Below are positions 47,057 to 55,953 of a stretch of DNA of 64,000 nt, piece by piece. The position numbers and the translations under genes were made by a program. Within the stretch, counting starts at the first letter, position 1. The number at the start of each line of letters is the position of its first letter. The notes beneath the pieces were generated by a model. That model made no database searches, was not told where the DNA came from, and saw nothing but the letters and a program-made list of their open reading frames with translations. Source of the stretch: Yponomeuta sedellus (taxonomy: Eukaryota > Arthropoda > Insecta > Lepidoptera > Yponomeutidae); the NCBI GenBank assembly GCA_934045075.1, contig OW203724.1, positions 7,985,473 through 8,049,472 of the forward strand. Reading direction: 5' to 3'.

Positions 47057-47396
47057 CGTAAGGCCAGAATCGTGGCCTAGGCGAACCGAGTGATTGGAAT
47101 CAATCACTTGAGTTAAGCAACAACAGGTGCGGTCAGGTACAGGATGGGTGACCGTCCCGTGACTACCACTAGTAGCACGGCACGTTAAGCCGTTGGTGCC
47201 GGCTGTCATATAATGGCAGTCGTTAAGCCATGTCAGAGGCCTTATGGGCGGCTTGATAACTTCTGACAGTAAGGCCGCTACTGTCTTACAATCCTCCACC
47301 AACCCGGACTTGGCCCCCGTGGTAAAGTATGGCCTAACCTTCATGCGATGCAGCAAGAGACCTATGCCCCAGCAGTGGGGACATACAAGGGTTGAT
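47057..47396 (+). repeat. 5S-derived SINE, family B, full length
   Basis: One of the best copies: head CGTGGCCTAGGCGAACCGAG, TGATTGGAATCAATCACTTG, AGTTAAGCAACAACAGGTGC, GGTCAGGTACAGGATGGGTG, ACCGTCC. The body follows to the end AAGGGTTGATAATGATAATG, a short repeat tail. GTTAAGCAAC and GGATGGGTGACCG are shared with 5S rRNA (box A and box C region). Confidence 0.82.
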
Positions 47397-48025
47397 AATG
47401 ATAATGAAGAGCTTTTGCCAAATTTAGTTTTTAAGATTTATTTCACATGATGTATGTATGTAAGTAAGTTGTAAGTACGTTACATAATATTTGTTGGCAA
47501 TAAAGACAAATTCACTTTCTGAGTGCCTGAGGTGTTCCGCGGTGGGCACGCGTGGTGAATAAGCCCATACCCTCTCTCTGAGAGAAGGCATGTGTCCTGC
47601 AGTGGGACGTATATAGGCTACATAAAAATATTTATACAGACGTTAAATAAAAAAAAACTAGGAAAAATCTTCATTTTTATTTCAAATAAAAATTTTATTT
47701 CAATTTAGAACCGCTCTTCGTCAATCAGAACATACTCCGCGGTCCCACGGCCCACGGCACGCACGCACCCTCTGGCTGGCTACTAATGGTTCTCATAGAT
47801 TCGAGTTTGTGTCGACATATTTTTGGGAAGTTCTTTGATTTGAACAAACTGGCGTGTTTCATAGCTATTGTTAATGCCATACTACAAATTATGCTCTGTC
47901 GCTTTCGAGACACCTAAACTTCATGGTGCACTATATTATATTTTTTTAAGCAATGTATTCTTGTGAGGCGCTCTATACAGATGAAACAAAATCCCCACCT
48001 AATAGAATAAATATAATATAATCAT
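47397..48025. other. desaturase intron, no further feature
   Basis: A lepidopteran LINE-like piece with GTCCTGCAGTGGGACGTATATAGG occurs at about 47590-47625. The rest is unremarkable. Confidence 0.45.
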
Positions 48026-48318
48026 GTGGGTACAGCGATATCACTCTCATGTAAAACCTAACCGCAAAGTAGGTACTCGGGGCTGCAAGTGATGCAAATT
48101 ACTTCAGCCAGATGTCGCTGCCTGTACGTAATATAGAGAGTATAAAGAGGTTCAAAATTTCACTGATGCCGGTGAGTCGCCCATTAGCTCAGGTGGAAGA
48201 GCTCTGGCACGGACAGCCAGAGGTCGCGGGTCCGCATCCCGGCATGGGTGGAATTTTTAGCATCTAAATAGGTTTTGAAAATTGTCCTTGATCGGGTTAG
48301 TGCATTAAAAAGAATATA
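48026..48318 (+). repeat. SINE family A (copy 9)
   Basis: A long copy including the outer block GTACAGCGATATCACTCTCA and GCAAAGTAGGTACTCGGGGC, the leader CAGATGTCGCTGCCTGTACG and the tRNA-like region. It ends 16 bp from the splice donor of the desaturase exon. Confidence 0.78.
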
Positions 48319-48333
48319 ATTAAAAACACTTAC

Positions 48334-48539
48334 TTCTTTTGGAATCTTAGCACGGGATCCTCCCAGAGGTCGTTCATATCGATAGTATGCCCCTTGGCCT
48401 TGATCTCGGGGTGCTTGCGGACCAGCAGCCAGCCCACGTGACTGAAGAAGAAGCCGCGAGTGGCGTTGTGAGGGTCAGCGTCAGTCTCCGAATACTTGTG
48501 GTGCATGCGGTGGTCGCGCGCCCAGTCTATTACTGAGTC
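48334..48539 (-). CDS. acyl-CoA delta-9 desaturase, penultimate coding exon
   Basis: A 206-nt exon between acceptor TTGCAG and donor AA|GTAAGT. It enters in phase 0 and leaves two bases, which pair correctly with the next exon. It encodes the second histidine box, WARDHRMHHKYSETDADPHN, then RGFFFSHVGWLLVRKHPE and DPVLRFQKK, all strongly conserved in insect acyl-CoA desaturases. The first histidine box (HRLWxHR type) and the N-terminal membrane helices must lie in upstream exons at higher coordinates. They are not found before the window end at 64000, so the integrated element at 49569-61275 probably sits in the upstream intron. Confidence 0.92.
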
Positions 48540-48604
48540 CTGCAACAATTCATATGCGATTATGACTGATAGAAAGATTTTCGTCTAGTTCTCATCATCT
48601 ATAA

Positions 48605-48780
48605 CTAAAACTAGTCCACTGCTGGGCATAGTCCTCCCCTAATGAGCGCCATAGCGCCCTGTCTTCAGCTTGCCGCATCTAGCATCTGCCTGCAGTTTTT
48701 GCGCAGATCATAGTTCTTGAGCGGAGACCGCGACTCGGCAAACGTAGTGTAGGACGCCCTCCGGCCATGGGATGTCTTAT
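48605..48780 (-). repeat. LINE 3' tail, family I
   Basis: TAGTCCACTGCTGGGCATAG and GTCCTCCCCTAATGAGCGCC, followed by coding-like remains GACCGCGACTCGGCAAACG and ACGCCCTCCGGCC of an RTE-type ORF2 end on the minus strand. Confidence 0.65.
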
Positions 48781-49079
48781 ACTTCTCTACACTCGTAGAT
48801 TTAATTCCTCTGATACAAATGTTGAGGACCTTAAGGACAACAACAAAAATCGATAGAAATAAATTCCAAAACAGGGCCAGATAATTGCCATATCAACTTT
48901 CACGTGCGGGGGAATACTTCCTTATTTTCGCACTGTTTTTCAGCCGCGTCATGTTGTAAAGTTCACCGAACGCTTACCTTATACCTAGCTGCGTGCGGGT
49001 GACTCGCAATACGGAAATAATGTAACGTGAGCCTTCTTAGAGCCTACGATATTGTGACTTAAATATAATAATAATAACT
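48781..49079. other. intronic or upstream DNA, no gene seen
   Basis: No upstream desaturase exon was recognised. Confidence 0.45.
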
Positions 49080-49240
49080 TCCACACGACACAACCTGGTC
49101 CCAAACTAGGAGACTTTGTGCATGGAACTAGCCGCAGACTAAGTCATGTGTAGAAATGTACGGCGACCCCTATCGGGAATCGAACCCACGACCTCCGACA
49201 TGGTAATCAAACGTGATAACGCTCGACCAAAAAGGCAGCT
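49080..49240 (-). repeat. tRNA-like SINE, family G
   Basis: Reverse copy with CCCCTATCGGGAATCGAACC (complement of the B box) and ACCTGGTCCCAAACTAGGAG. It supports the split-SINE reading at 35478-35960. Confidence 0.65.
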
Positions 49241-49562
49241 TGTTTCTAATATCAAGTGTTACTTGTTACTTATTGCTTGCACCGAACTTACAGGCGTCTC
49301 GCACCGCATTCCGAACCTACTAAGTAGGTTATATCTCACCTTCGGTGGTACAAGGGCACAGCTTACAACAAATCGTAAATAGTTATTTGTTATACAAGAG
49401 TGCAAAGTTGCTTTTTAACCGCGTGTTCAATTTTGATGACCGAGCTAGCGAAGGATTCTAAAATTAAATCACGAGCGCAGCGAGTGATTCAAAATTAGAA
49501 TCCTGAGCGTTAGCGAGGGAATTAAAGAGCACGAGGTGAAAAATCTTTGCACTCGAGTGCAA

Positions 49563-49568
49563 CACGTA
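49563..49568 (+). other. 6-bp target site duplication, left
   Basis: CACGTA directly precedes the left terminal repeat and is repeated exactly at 61276-61281 after the right repeat. Six base pairs is the duplication length known for Polinton/Maverick integration. Confidence 0.93.
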
Positions 49569-49706
49569 AGTAGGATGTTATTGGGCATTCTGGACCAGCT
49601 TCCATTCGTTTGAGCTCACGACGCACCGCGCCGGTTGGCGCGGCTTGTCGCTCTCTCAAACTCATTACAGCTATTCCAGAATACCCAATAACATCGAGTG
49701 ATTCTA
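49569..49706 (+). repeat. left terminal inverted repeat, self-palindromic
   Basis: About 138 bp, inverted relative to 61139-61275. The first 82 bases are identical between the two ends. The inner 55 show roughly eight or more differences. Within this repeat TGTTATTGGGCATTCTGGA (49576-49594) pairs with TCCAGAATACCCAATAACA near its inner end, with one mismatch. The centre CCGCGCC-GGTT-GGCGCGG is a 7-bp GC stem, and intermediate arms (GTTTGAG / CTCAAAC) also pair. The whole terminus can therefore fold as one long imperfect hairpin. Confidence 0.93.
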
Positions 49707-50014
49707 ATTTATAGTTTCAATAATTTTACGAGCAACCTACACAGTTTATGATAAATTCCATCAATGAAAACGAATGACACTAGGAAGCTTGAGTGAATGC
49801 AACTCACCATCATCTTGGTGGAGATAGGTCCGCATAGTCACTGAGTTGAATTAAATAAAGGATCCCCAAGCTCAACTGAATTGTATTTACCCACTAGCTA
49901 TGTTTTGTGCAGTTTCGTAATATACTAGATAAAACAGCACACATTATTTGCGGTATCGGTTAGGTTTCCTCATTAAGACAATGACATGAAATATTCCAAG
50001 TGATACTTGTATTT

Positions 50015-50625
50015 ACCCAGTCATAGTTTTGTGACCAGATTGGCTTCTCCCACTGAATGAGTTTAACACCACTGGTGTCTACTTTTCATAACAGTGACAC
50101 AAAACTTTGCTTTTTCAACCCAGTTTGTTTTGTAGTCAGATTGACGTCTCCCACATGAACAAGGTACAACACCACAAATTTTGTTATCAGATTGACTTCC
50201 CGTGATGGCCCTTCATACAATAACATAAAAGTACAATTTCAACTTAATCATATTTTGTGGTCAGATTGACGGCTCCCACTGTTAGAAAGATTCAGCACCA
50301 CAAATTACTTTGTGATCAGATTGACTTCATGTGATGAACCTTCTTGCGCAACAGTGACACAAAACATTTTCGTCTTAACTGTATTTTATGGTCAGATTGA
50401 CGTCTCCCATTGTAAAAAAGGTGATTCCAACACAACAAAATTTTGTGATCCTTTTCATGTGACACAAATACTGGGTGATTGGCAGAACCAGGAAATACTT
50501 GTATTTTAGGCATATTTTATGGTCGGCACAAAGAATACCTTACTTTTCCCACAAAAATGTTAGTGATCAGATTGAAGTCTCCTGTTTATCGTTCACTACG
50601 GAAAACACAAAACATTGCACAGTAG
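50015..50625. repeat. degenerate tandem array next to the left end, period about 128 bp
   Basis: The motif TGGTCAGATTGACGTCTCCC or close variants occurs at about 50034, 50133, 50186, 50260, 50314, 50390 and 50562. From 50133 the spacing alternates near 52 and 75 bases, so a unit of about 128 bp holds two motifs. A second shared element, CAACACCACAAATTTTG or CAGTGACACAAAAC, lies between. No ORF. Position inside the element next to the terminus suggests a replication or transcription control region, but that is inference. Confidence 0.8.
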
Positions 50626-51983
50626 GAAAAATGTACTTCTACAGTTACTTGAATCCTTGGGTATACTTAAGTAAAATCGTGAATTAATGATAATATCACT
50701 GACACATAAAAGTATACTTTCATTAATGGAAATCTATTTCCTACTAACGTGTCACTTTAGTTAACGCGAATGCGAATATGATAGGTGGCTGGCAGGGATT
50801 GTCAACCTTTAGCTGTTGACGCAGGAGTTATAAATTTGATACGAAGTATACACGGTGTAAGAAAAAATATGTTGTCAAAAAGTACAGTTTTATTTATAAA
50901 AGTTGGTTCCTTTGAACATTCCTTAAAGGTATTCCGGTAATAAAGCATTTTCCATGTTATTATTTTTTTAAGACTTGATGTTAAAGTATTTTAAGAAATC
51001 ATGATTTTGTAAATACGACCGACAGCATTTTGTCTTTTTTTAATTGAAACTTGAAGATATTATTCTCATCCCATTATACGTAACTGAACCTATGCAGATA
51101 GTTTTATATTTTTTCAACAGTTTTCTAACATCAGTTCTCGTTCATTTTCTATCTAAATTTATCTGTAACATACAGTAAAATAAATACAGTAAATTTTACA
51201 TAACCCATAAATAAAGAATTTAGAGGGGTCATAATATTTTAATGTATCACCTACATAAGAGATAACCAAAGGTTGACTATACTAGCTATACTCTAGTCTA
51301 AGATCCACACGGAAAAAACTCGTTGCATCAAAATATTTAGCTGTAGGTATCATTAATACCTAATGTTTGACTTTCACATAATATTGTGGAGTCTACCAAA
51401 TGCTTTATAAAGAATACCTAGATAAGTATTATTTATCCTGAAATACATTTATATAGTAATTTCATCGATATCATACGATGTTTTCTATGGATAAGCTAGA
51501 GGAATTAATTATAATTTCCTATTTAGCTCATCATCCGATTTCTGGTAACTGGAAATAACAGTTTATTTTCTTCTGCTATAGTGAAATATTCACCCAATTC
51601 GAACATTATCTGATTAAGATCAAGAAAATCTAAAGTAAATTGCAACATGTGTATCTAGGACTATTTACTCCTACCTAGGTATGAAACCTACGAATTTGCT
51701 ACGTTAACGTTATTGGATCCGTTGCAAGCTTCTGATTGCGAAACATCTTACCTACAATAATCGATATATTGGTCACATTATGTTGCAATGGCAACCAGCC
51801 ACATTAACTTGAGCTATTAAATAGTGCTGACATTATGAGAATAACATATAGGCTTGACCTTGCTACCGGTCAAGATGATTTGGTTAAGTACCTACTTTTG
51901 AAGGCAAAGCAAAAATTTTGGGTGTTCGATACTAAAAAGTAATATGTATTACTTTTATCAACAATCACCTATATTCATACACC
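50626..51983. other. non-coding AT-rich part of the element
   Basis: No reading frame above background and no trace of a polymerase (no YGDTDS-like or exonuclease motif in any frame I could read). Confidence 0.6.
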
Positions 51984-51990
51984 TATAAAT
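51984..51990 (+). promoter_or_regulatory. probable TATA box of the plus-strand gene
   Basis: TATAAAT is followed about 28 bases later by TTCATTAC, an arthropod initiator-like sequence. The spliced gene begins about 180 bases further. It is the only good TATA/initiator pair found upstream of that gene. Confidence 0.5.
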
Positions 51991-52190
51991 AAAGGCGATT
52001 TTCGCATTTACTTCATTACAGTACTTGTAATAAAAAAACAACATACACATTTAGGATATAAACCTATAACACCCTGATTTATCTAAAATTCTCATCACTT
52101 CCGATAACGTGATAACGCTGTTCAGTACAGTCTCCGTGTGGTGTAATTATCTACGACTTCCTCGCTACCAGTCACTCCATCGGTATCAAA

Positions 52191-53783
52191 ATGTTAGTAA
52201 GTATATTTATTTACATCCTAATTTTTTTTTTTTACGTGTTCCACTGACTAAACCGTATTAGTCCCTATATGAAAACTATGTCCCGAACTATGTCTAAAAA
52301 ATATGTTCCAGTCACTACATTTATCTAGTATAGTAATTACAATACGGTGTATAAATCGTTTAGGTTAAATGTATAAGACTGGTATAAAACTATGTTATTA
52401 TTATTTCAGGTCTGACTCCGAGTTTGAATTCTCTGGTGTACCTATTGCTGTGCAGTCGAGTAAGAAGCAAAAGACTCCAACCAGCTCCAAACGCAAAGCA
52501 TCGAGCTACGTTGAGGAGACAGTTAGGTAAGAATACAATACATCTATAGTTTATTATAAATGATTGTACACTTTACACATCGTTTCAAATGACGATTCCC
52601 TCGATGTAATCAAGCTGTTGATGAAAATCTTGGAACATTGAAAGAGATAACAACTGTTTATTTGTTTGTTTCATAACTAAAAGTTGTTTATTCGTCTTAA
52701 TAATTCAAACCATAGGTTTGACCCTTAAACCTTATTTTCTATAGCCTAAAGCCGGGGCCGCTGCACCATGTTACGCGTGTTACAAAAAACGTAACACTTA
52801 AATATAATAAAAGTGGGACATGGTATAACACGTTAGGTACTTGTTATATAACGTTACGTTACGTAACACGTAAAGTGTTAATACCACTCCCCATTTTTGT
52901 TTTAATAACGTGTTACATTTTTTGTAACACGCGTAACATAGCGCAGCGGACCCGGCTTAACATTGATCGTTACGGTAAATGTTTACATCCAGGGAAAAGT
53001 TTACTGGAATAGAATTAGTCTCGTTATATTATTCGTTGTTACGTTGTCGCGTCATTTGACTCTAGCACACCGCTGAGTCATTGAATCGTTGATTACATTG
53101 CAGGCATGTACTCGTAAAGGTTAACATGCTGTCGACTGTTTACTTTGCATCTTACTAGTCGTGGGTTCGATACCCGCTTCGCGTAGTATTTTTGTTTTCC
53201 ATGTAAGATATGCTTATTAAGAATCACTTGGGATATTTGCTTATTAAGAATGACATATATGGGATAGATCAAAAGTAGATATGTACCCTTCATATTAAAC
53301 TATCATCCACTTCATACTCGTTCAATGTATGTGTATCTCCTATAGATAGCCTACCCAATCGGAATATAGGTATAAGTTTATGAAGGTACTTATGTTTTAA
53401 AATATATTGTTCACTTTTACAGGTCTGCAAGCACCTTAAAGAAAAAGACGGTGGGAGATCTTTTCGGGATTTTGCGAGACGCAGAGAAGGTCGCTAAAGC
53501 GACTCCCGAGCAGCACCAACTGGGGTCGAGTCTAGTGACGCGGGTCGCCAATGGTCACGTTCGTCGGACAGCAACGACGGAAGGAGAATTCTATATAGAA
53601 TTGAAGGTCTACAACACTACCGATGCTGCAAGTACCAACGTTCAAGAGAGGTGGAAAAAAGCGTTGATGGTAATAAAATTGCAGACTGATACGGACACAC
53701 CGCACTGGGACGTATTACAGAAATTTATTAAACAAGTTTATTCACTGTATGATAATAGTGAGGCGAGTTTTTTTAGATTTTAG
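52191..53783 (+). CDS. spliced plus-strand gene of the element, first open part, unknown function
   Basis: Model: exon 1 ends at 52192 (AT), exon 2 is 52410-52526, exon 3 starts at 53423. The start codon AT|G is completed by the first base of exon 2. Acceptors TTATTTCAG and CTTTTACAG and the donor AG|GTAAGA are good. The first donor GTTAGT is weaker than a GTAAGT four bases downstream, which would give a 3-codon dead end. Phases agree. The 159-residue product to the stop at 53783 starts MSDSEFEF and has a basic, NLS-like stretch (SSKKQKTPTSSKRKASS). A mixed alpha/beta region follows, with GEFYIELKVYNT and TDTPHWDVLQKFIKQVY. I recognise no family. It is the only gene opposed to the capsid block, the place where densoviruses keep their non-structural genes. 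Confidence 0.65.
52750..52957. mobile_element. Harbinger-type MITE in intron 2 of the plus-strand gene
   Basis: 208 bp with inverted ends of about 48 bp (AGCCGGGGCCGCTGCACCAT at the left, complement of AGCCGGGTCCGCTGCGCTAT at the right) and TAA duplications on both sides (52747-52749, 52958-52960). The inner arms carry GTTACGCGTGTTACAAAAAA. It is nested in the element and enlarges the intron. Confidence 0.85.
53085..53190 (+). repeat. possible tRNA-like SINE fragment in intron 2
   Basis: A B-box-like GTGGGTTCGATACCCGC follows a weak A-box-like region. There is no clear second copy in the window, so the call is tentative. Confidence 0.35.
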
Positions 53784-54145
53784 GCGAGACTGATCCGACT
53801 GACCCTTACTACTACGCGCAAAATATTTTGAGTGGGTTCGATAGTGATGTCGAAGAAATACGAAACCCGACTCCATCAGACGTGGGGAAGCGGAAAAGTA
53901 AGACTTCAAGGAAACGGGTTGCAAAGGACTCCACGTCTACATCATATGTGGTTAGCAAGGCGGCAAGAAGAGGAAATCGGTTGATAAAAATAGAAGTATT
54001 CGACTTAAATGAGTGTAAGGACACAAACAGTGAAAGTGCGGTGTTAAGTGCCCAATATGTTGTGATAGATCCTGTAGACGAAATAATGGACATGGTGGAA
54101 AACGTAGTTAAGAACATTTCTAAAAATATGTGCAATAGTTATTAA
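53777..54145 (+). CDS. continuation of the plus-strand gene in the -1 frame
   Basis: Directly after the first part, the -1 frame is open from 53777 to a TAA at 54143-54145, about 122 codons. It starts in the text as GETDPTDPYYYAQNIL and continues with a basic stretch (GKRKSKTSRKRVAKD) and an acidic, valine-rich C-terminus. The two frames share only the 7 bases ATTTTAG. A one-base loss in the T-run, a -1 frameshift during translation, or a missed short intron could explain the junction. The second part has no convincing ATG near its beginning, so I read it as part of the same gene. No family recognised. Confidence 0.55.
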   Translation: MLGETDPTDPYYYAQNILSGFDSDVEEIRNPTPSDVGKRKSKTSRKRVAKDSTSTSYVVSKAARRGNRLIKIEVFDLNECKDTNSESAVLSAQYVVIDPVDEIMDMVENVVKNISKNMCNSY

Positions 54146-54171
54146 TTTCGTTTTAAATTAAAAATTAATTA

Positions 54172-54177
54172 AATAAA
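54172..54177 (+). terminator. polyadenylation signal of the plus-strand gene
   Basis: AATAAA 27 bases after the TAA, in a convergent region only 30-40 bases from the opposite-strand signal. Confidence 0.6.
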
Positions 54178-54206
54178 ACATGTTTTCTTTTTTAAATACA
54201 TTTACA

Positions 54207-54212
54207 TTTATT
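54207..54212 (-). terminator. polyadenylation signal of the minus-strand gene block
   Basis: The minus strand reads AATAAA 42 bases past the stop of the last gene at 54254. Only one convincing signal follows the whole MCP-containing block, consistent with a shared 3' end for its transcripts. Confidence 0.55.
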
Positions 54213-54253
54213 TCTTACTTTCAATAAAAAAGTTACATAAATACTTGCTTATT

Positions 54254-54742
54254 CTAAATAAATTCTATAACATTATTTTCATAAAACCATTTCTTGACAC
54301 ATAGTACATTTTTCAACGCACATTGTTTGTGGTGAGAAAAACACGTAAAATTGCATACACTATATTTATCATGCAGGTATTTTATATTAGGACATTGATT
54401 TTCCTCGATATTAATAACACAACAATCACCACAAAGTTTATTTACCCACATGATTTTTTCTAAACCTTTTACAAAAATTTTCTTATTCCTCAATAAACTA
54501 TAAATTAACCTATGAAATTCGCGGTAGTCAATAAAACCTTCACGCCAATAAATTCCTCTATTCTTTTCCAACCAAACAACTTGCTTTTTTTCGCTATCTG
54601 ATAAAGTAGAAAATGGATAAGGAGGTTTTACCAAGTAGACCATAGTAAATTCTTTAGTAGCGAGAGCAAACTCTTTAATAATAAAATTATTTTTATAATC
54701 TCTAAATCCTTGTAAATCTACAAAAATATGTTCAGAATTCAT
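54254..54742 (-). CDS. 162-aa Cys/His-rich element protein, possible RNase H-like fold
   Basis: Last gene of the minus-strand block. Its ATG overlaps the TGA of the major capsid gene (ATGA at 54739-54742). The N-terminal part, EHIFVDLQGFRDYKNNFIIKEF, looks like the first beta-hairpin of a DEDD-exonuclease (RNase H-like) fold with an Asp in VDLQGF. The other catalytic acids are not obvious, so it may be a non-catalytic relative. The C-terminal third has about ten Cys and His residues (LCGDCC, CNFTCFSHHKQC, LCVKKW), probably binding zinc. Related small proteins occur beside capsid genes of Polinton-like elements. The role is unknown; the fold call is inference. Confidence 0.8.
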   Translation of the reverse strand: MNSEHIFVDLQGFRDYKNNFIIKEFALATKEFTMVYLVKPPYPFSTLSDSEKKQVVWLEKNRGIYWREGFIDYREFHRLIYSLLRNKKIFVKGLEKIMWVNKLCGDCCVINIEENQCPNIKYLHDKYSVCNFTCFSHHKQCALKNVLCVKKWFYENNVIEFI

Positions 54743-55953
54743 GTTATTTTTTTAACGATGTTAGAAAGTGGTTTATATTCGATTACACAATCGTTTAGTA
54801 TGAGGCAGTAAGCAGAAGTTTGATCTGGTATTTCTAAATCACTCTCTATTTCTACTCTAACATCAATGGGACCTGTCTTCAGGGTCTCATTTTGCCTGCA
54901 GCAATCTATTACAAATAATGGTGCTTTATCTTTGAAATCCTTCAGATTTAACAACGGCTCACACCGACGTCCATAGTAAGACTGTTGGAATCTAGCGTAC
55001 TGCTCATATAATATCATATACCTTTCTTCAGTAAACTTAATATTGAGACTTTCATATGGAAAGTAAGTTGAATTTAAAAAAACCTTGACATCACGTACAT
55101 AACAATGATCAAAGTGAGACATGTCTTTCATACCTAAACTTTTCCGATTAGTTTGTAAACCAATAATCACATAACGTGGTTTCTCTAATTGAGATGTGGT
55201 TTTTATAGACCAAGTATGTTTTGTAGTCTGTGGTAAAAGAGGGTATTCATAGAGATCCCAATTCCTAAATGCTAAACTGATAGGTCTATCTTTCTCCAAA
55301 CATCTCAGCAAGTTAACTCTTTCACGATCAGATACTTTTATATGCGGTACTCTCCATACAATTTTGTTAATGGTTATGTCATCTAACACTTCATTAGTGG
55401 TTAATTTAATAGAATTAAGGTTTGTATTACTACGCAAAAGAACCAGCTCATGTTTACAGTTCATTATTATTTTATTATAATCTTCAGCGAAACCTAAAAC
55501 TTTATTCAATGGGATACAGGCGGAAAAATTACCAGTAGTATTTTTTATTCCATCAATGTCCCACCCCCATAGCCGTGACATTTTTGATTCATTTTCATTC
55601 ATCGAGAGCAATGATTTAATAGTAGTTGTGATCCCAGCATTTTTTATCCTATCAATTTCTACGCCATTTAGTTCATATCGAATGTCTTGGAAAAGAAAAA
55701 GCGCTGCATTATTCACCAACTCAATATTACTCACTCTCTCTTTTTTATCGCCATTTGGACGGTGCACTGTGATAGAACCTTCGATGTATAGTGTACTCTG
55801 TGACGGTAAGACGTATAAGTCTTGTTGATTGATGGGAATGCGTATTTCATCGTTTTTGTTAAAACTATTAATGTAGGGCTTATACGAATGGATTTGGTAG
55901 CTTTCAATGCTGTTGTCGTAGGCGAAAGAATCCAAGATATTTAAGATATTCAT
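54739..55953 (-). CDS. major capsid protein, double-jelly-roll hexon type
   Basis: A 404-residue protein without a break. It starts MNILNILDSF and has the beta-rich profile of double-jelly-roll capsid proteins. The motif YGRRCEPLLNLKDF is followed by PLFVIDCCRQNETLKTGPID and VRVEIE near the C-terminus, a signature shared by the hexon-like proteins of animal Polintons and adintoviruses. At about 400 residues it is at the short end for the family. Its start overlaps the stop of the 48-aa peptide (ATGA), and its stop overlaps the start of the 162-aa protein. It would form the pseudo-hexameric capsomers of an icosahedral particle. No signal peptide or membrane segment. Confidence 0.88.
   Translation of the reverse strand: MNILNILDSFAYDNSIESYQIHSYKPYINSFNKNDEIRIPINQQDLYVLPSQSTLYIEGSITVHRPNGDKKERVSNIELVNNAALFLFQDIRYELNGVEIDRIKNAGITTTIKSLLSMNENESKMSRLWGWDIDGIKNTTGNFSACIPLNKVLGFAEDYNKIIMNCKHELVLLRSNTNLNSIKLTTNEVLDDITINKIVWRVPHIKVSDRERVNLLRCLEKDRPISLAFRNWDLYEYPLLPQTTKHTWSIKTTSQLEKPRYVIIGLQTNRKSLGMKDMSHFDHCYVRDVKVFLNSTYFPYESLNIKFTEERYMILYEQYARFQQSYYGRRCEPLLNLKDFKDKAPLFVIDCCRQNETLKTGPIDVRVEIESDLEIPDQTSAYCLILNDCVIEYKPLSNIVKKIT

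Noticed and set aside
49140..49390. Open frame across the SINE left of the element
   Set aside because: Covers a family G SINE and shows no motif.
50312..50687. Short open frames on both strands inside the element's tandem array
   Set aside because: They run through the non-coding repeat units and are not repeated coherently from unit to unit.
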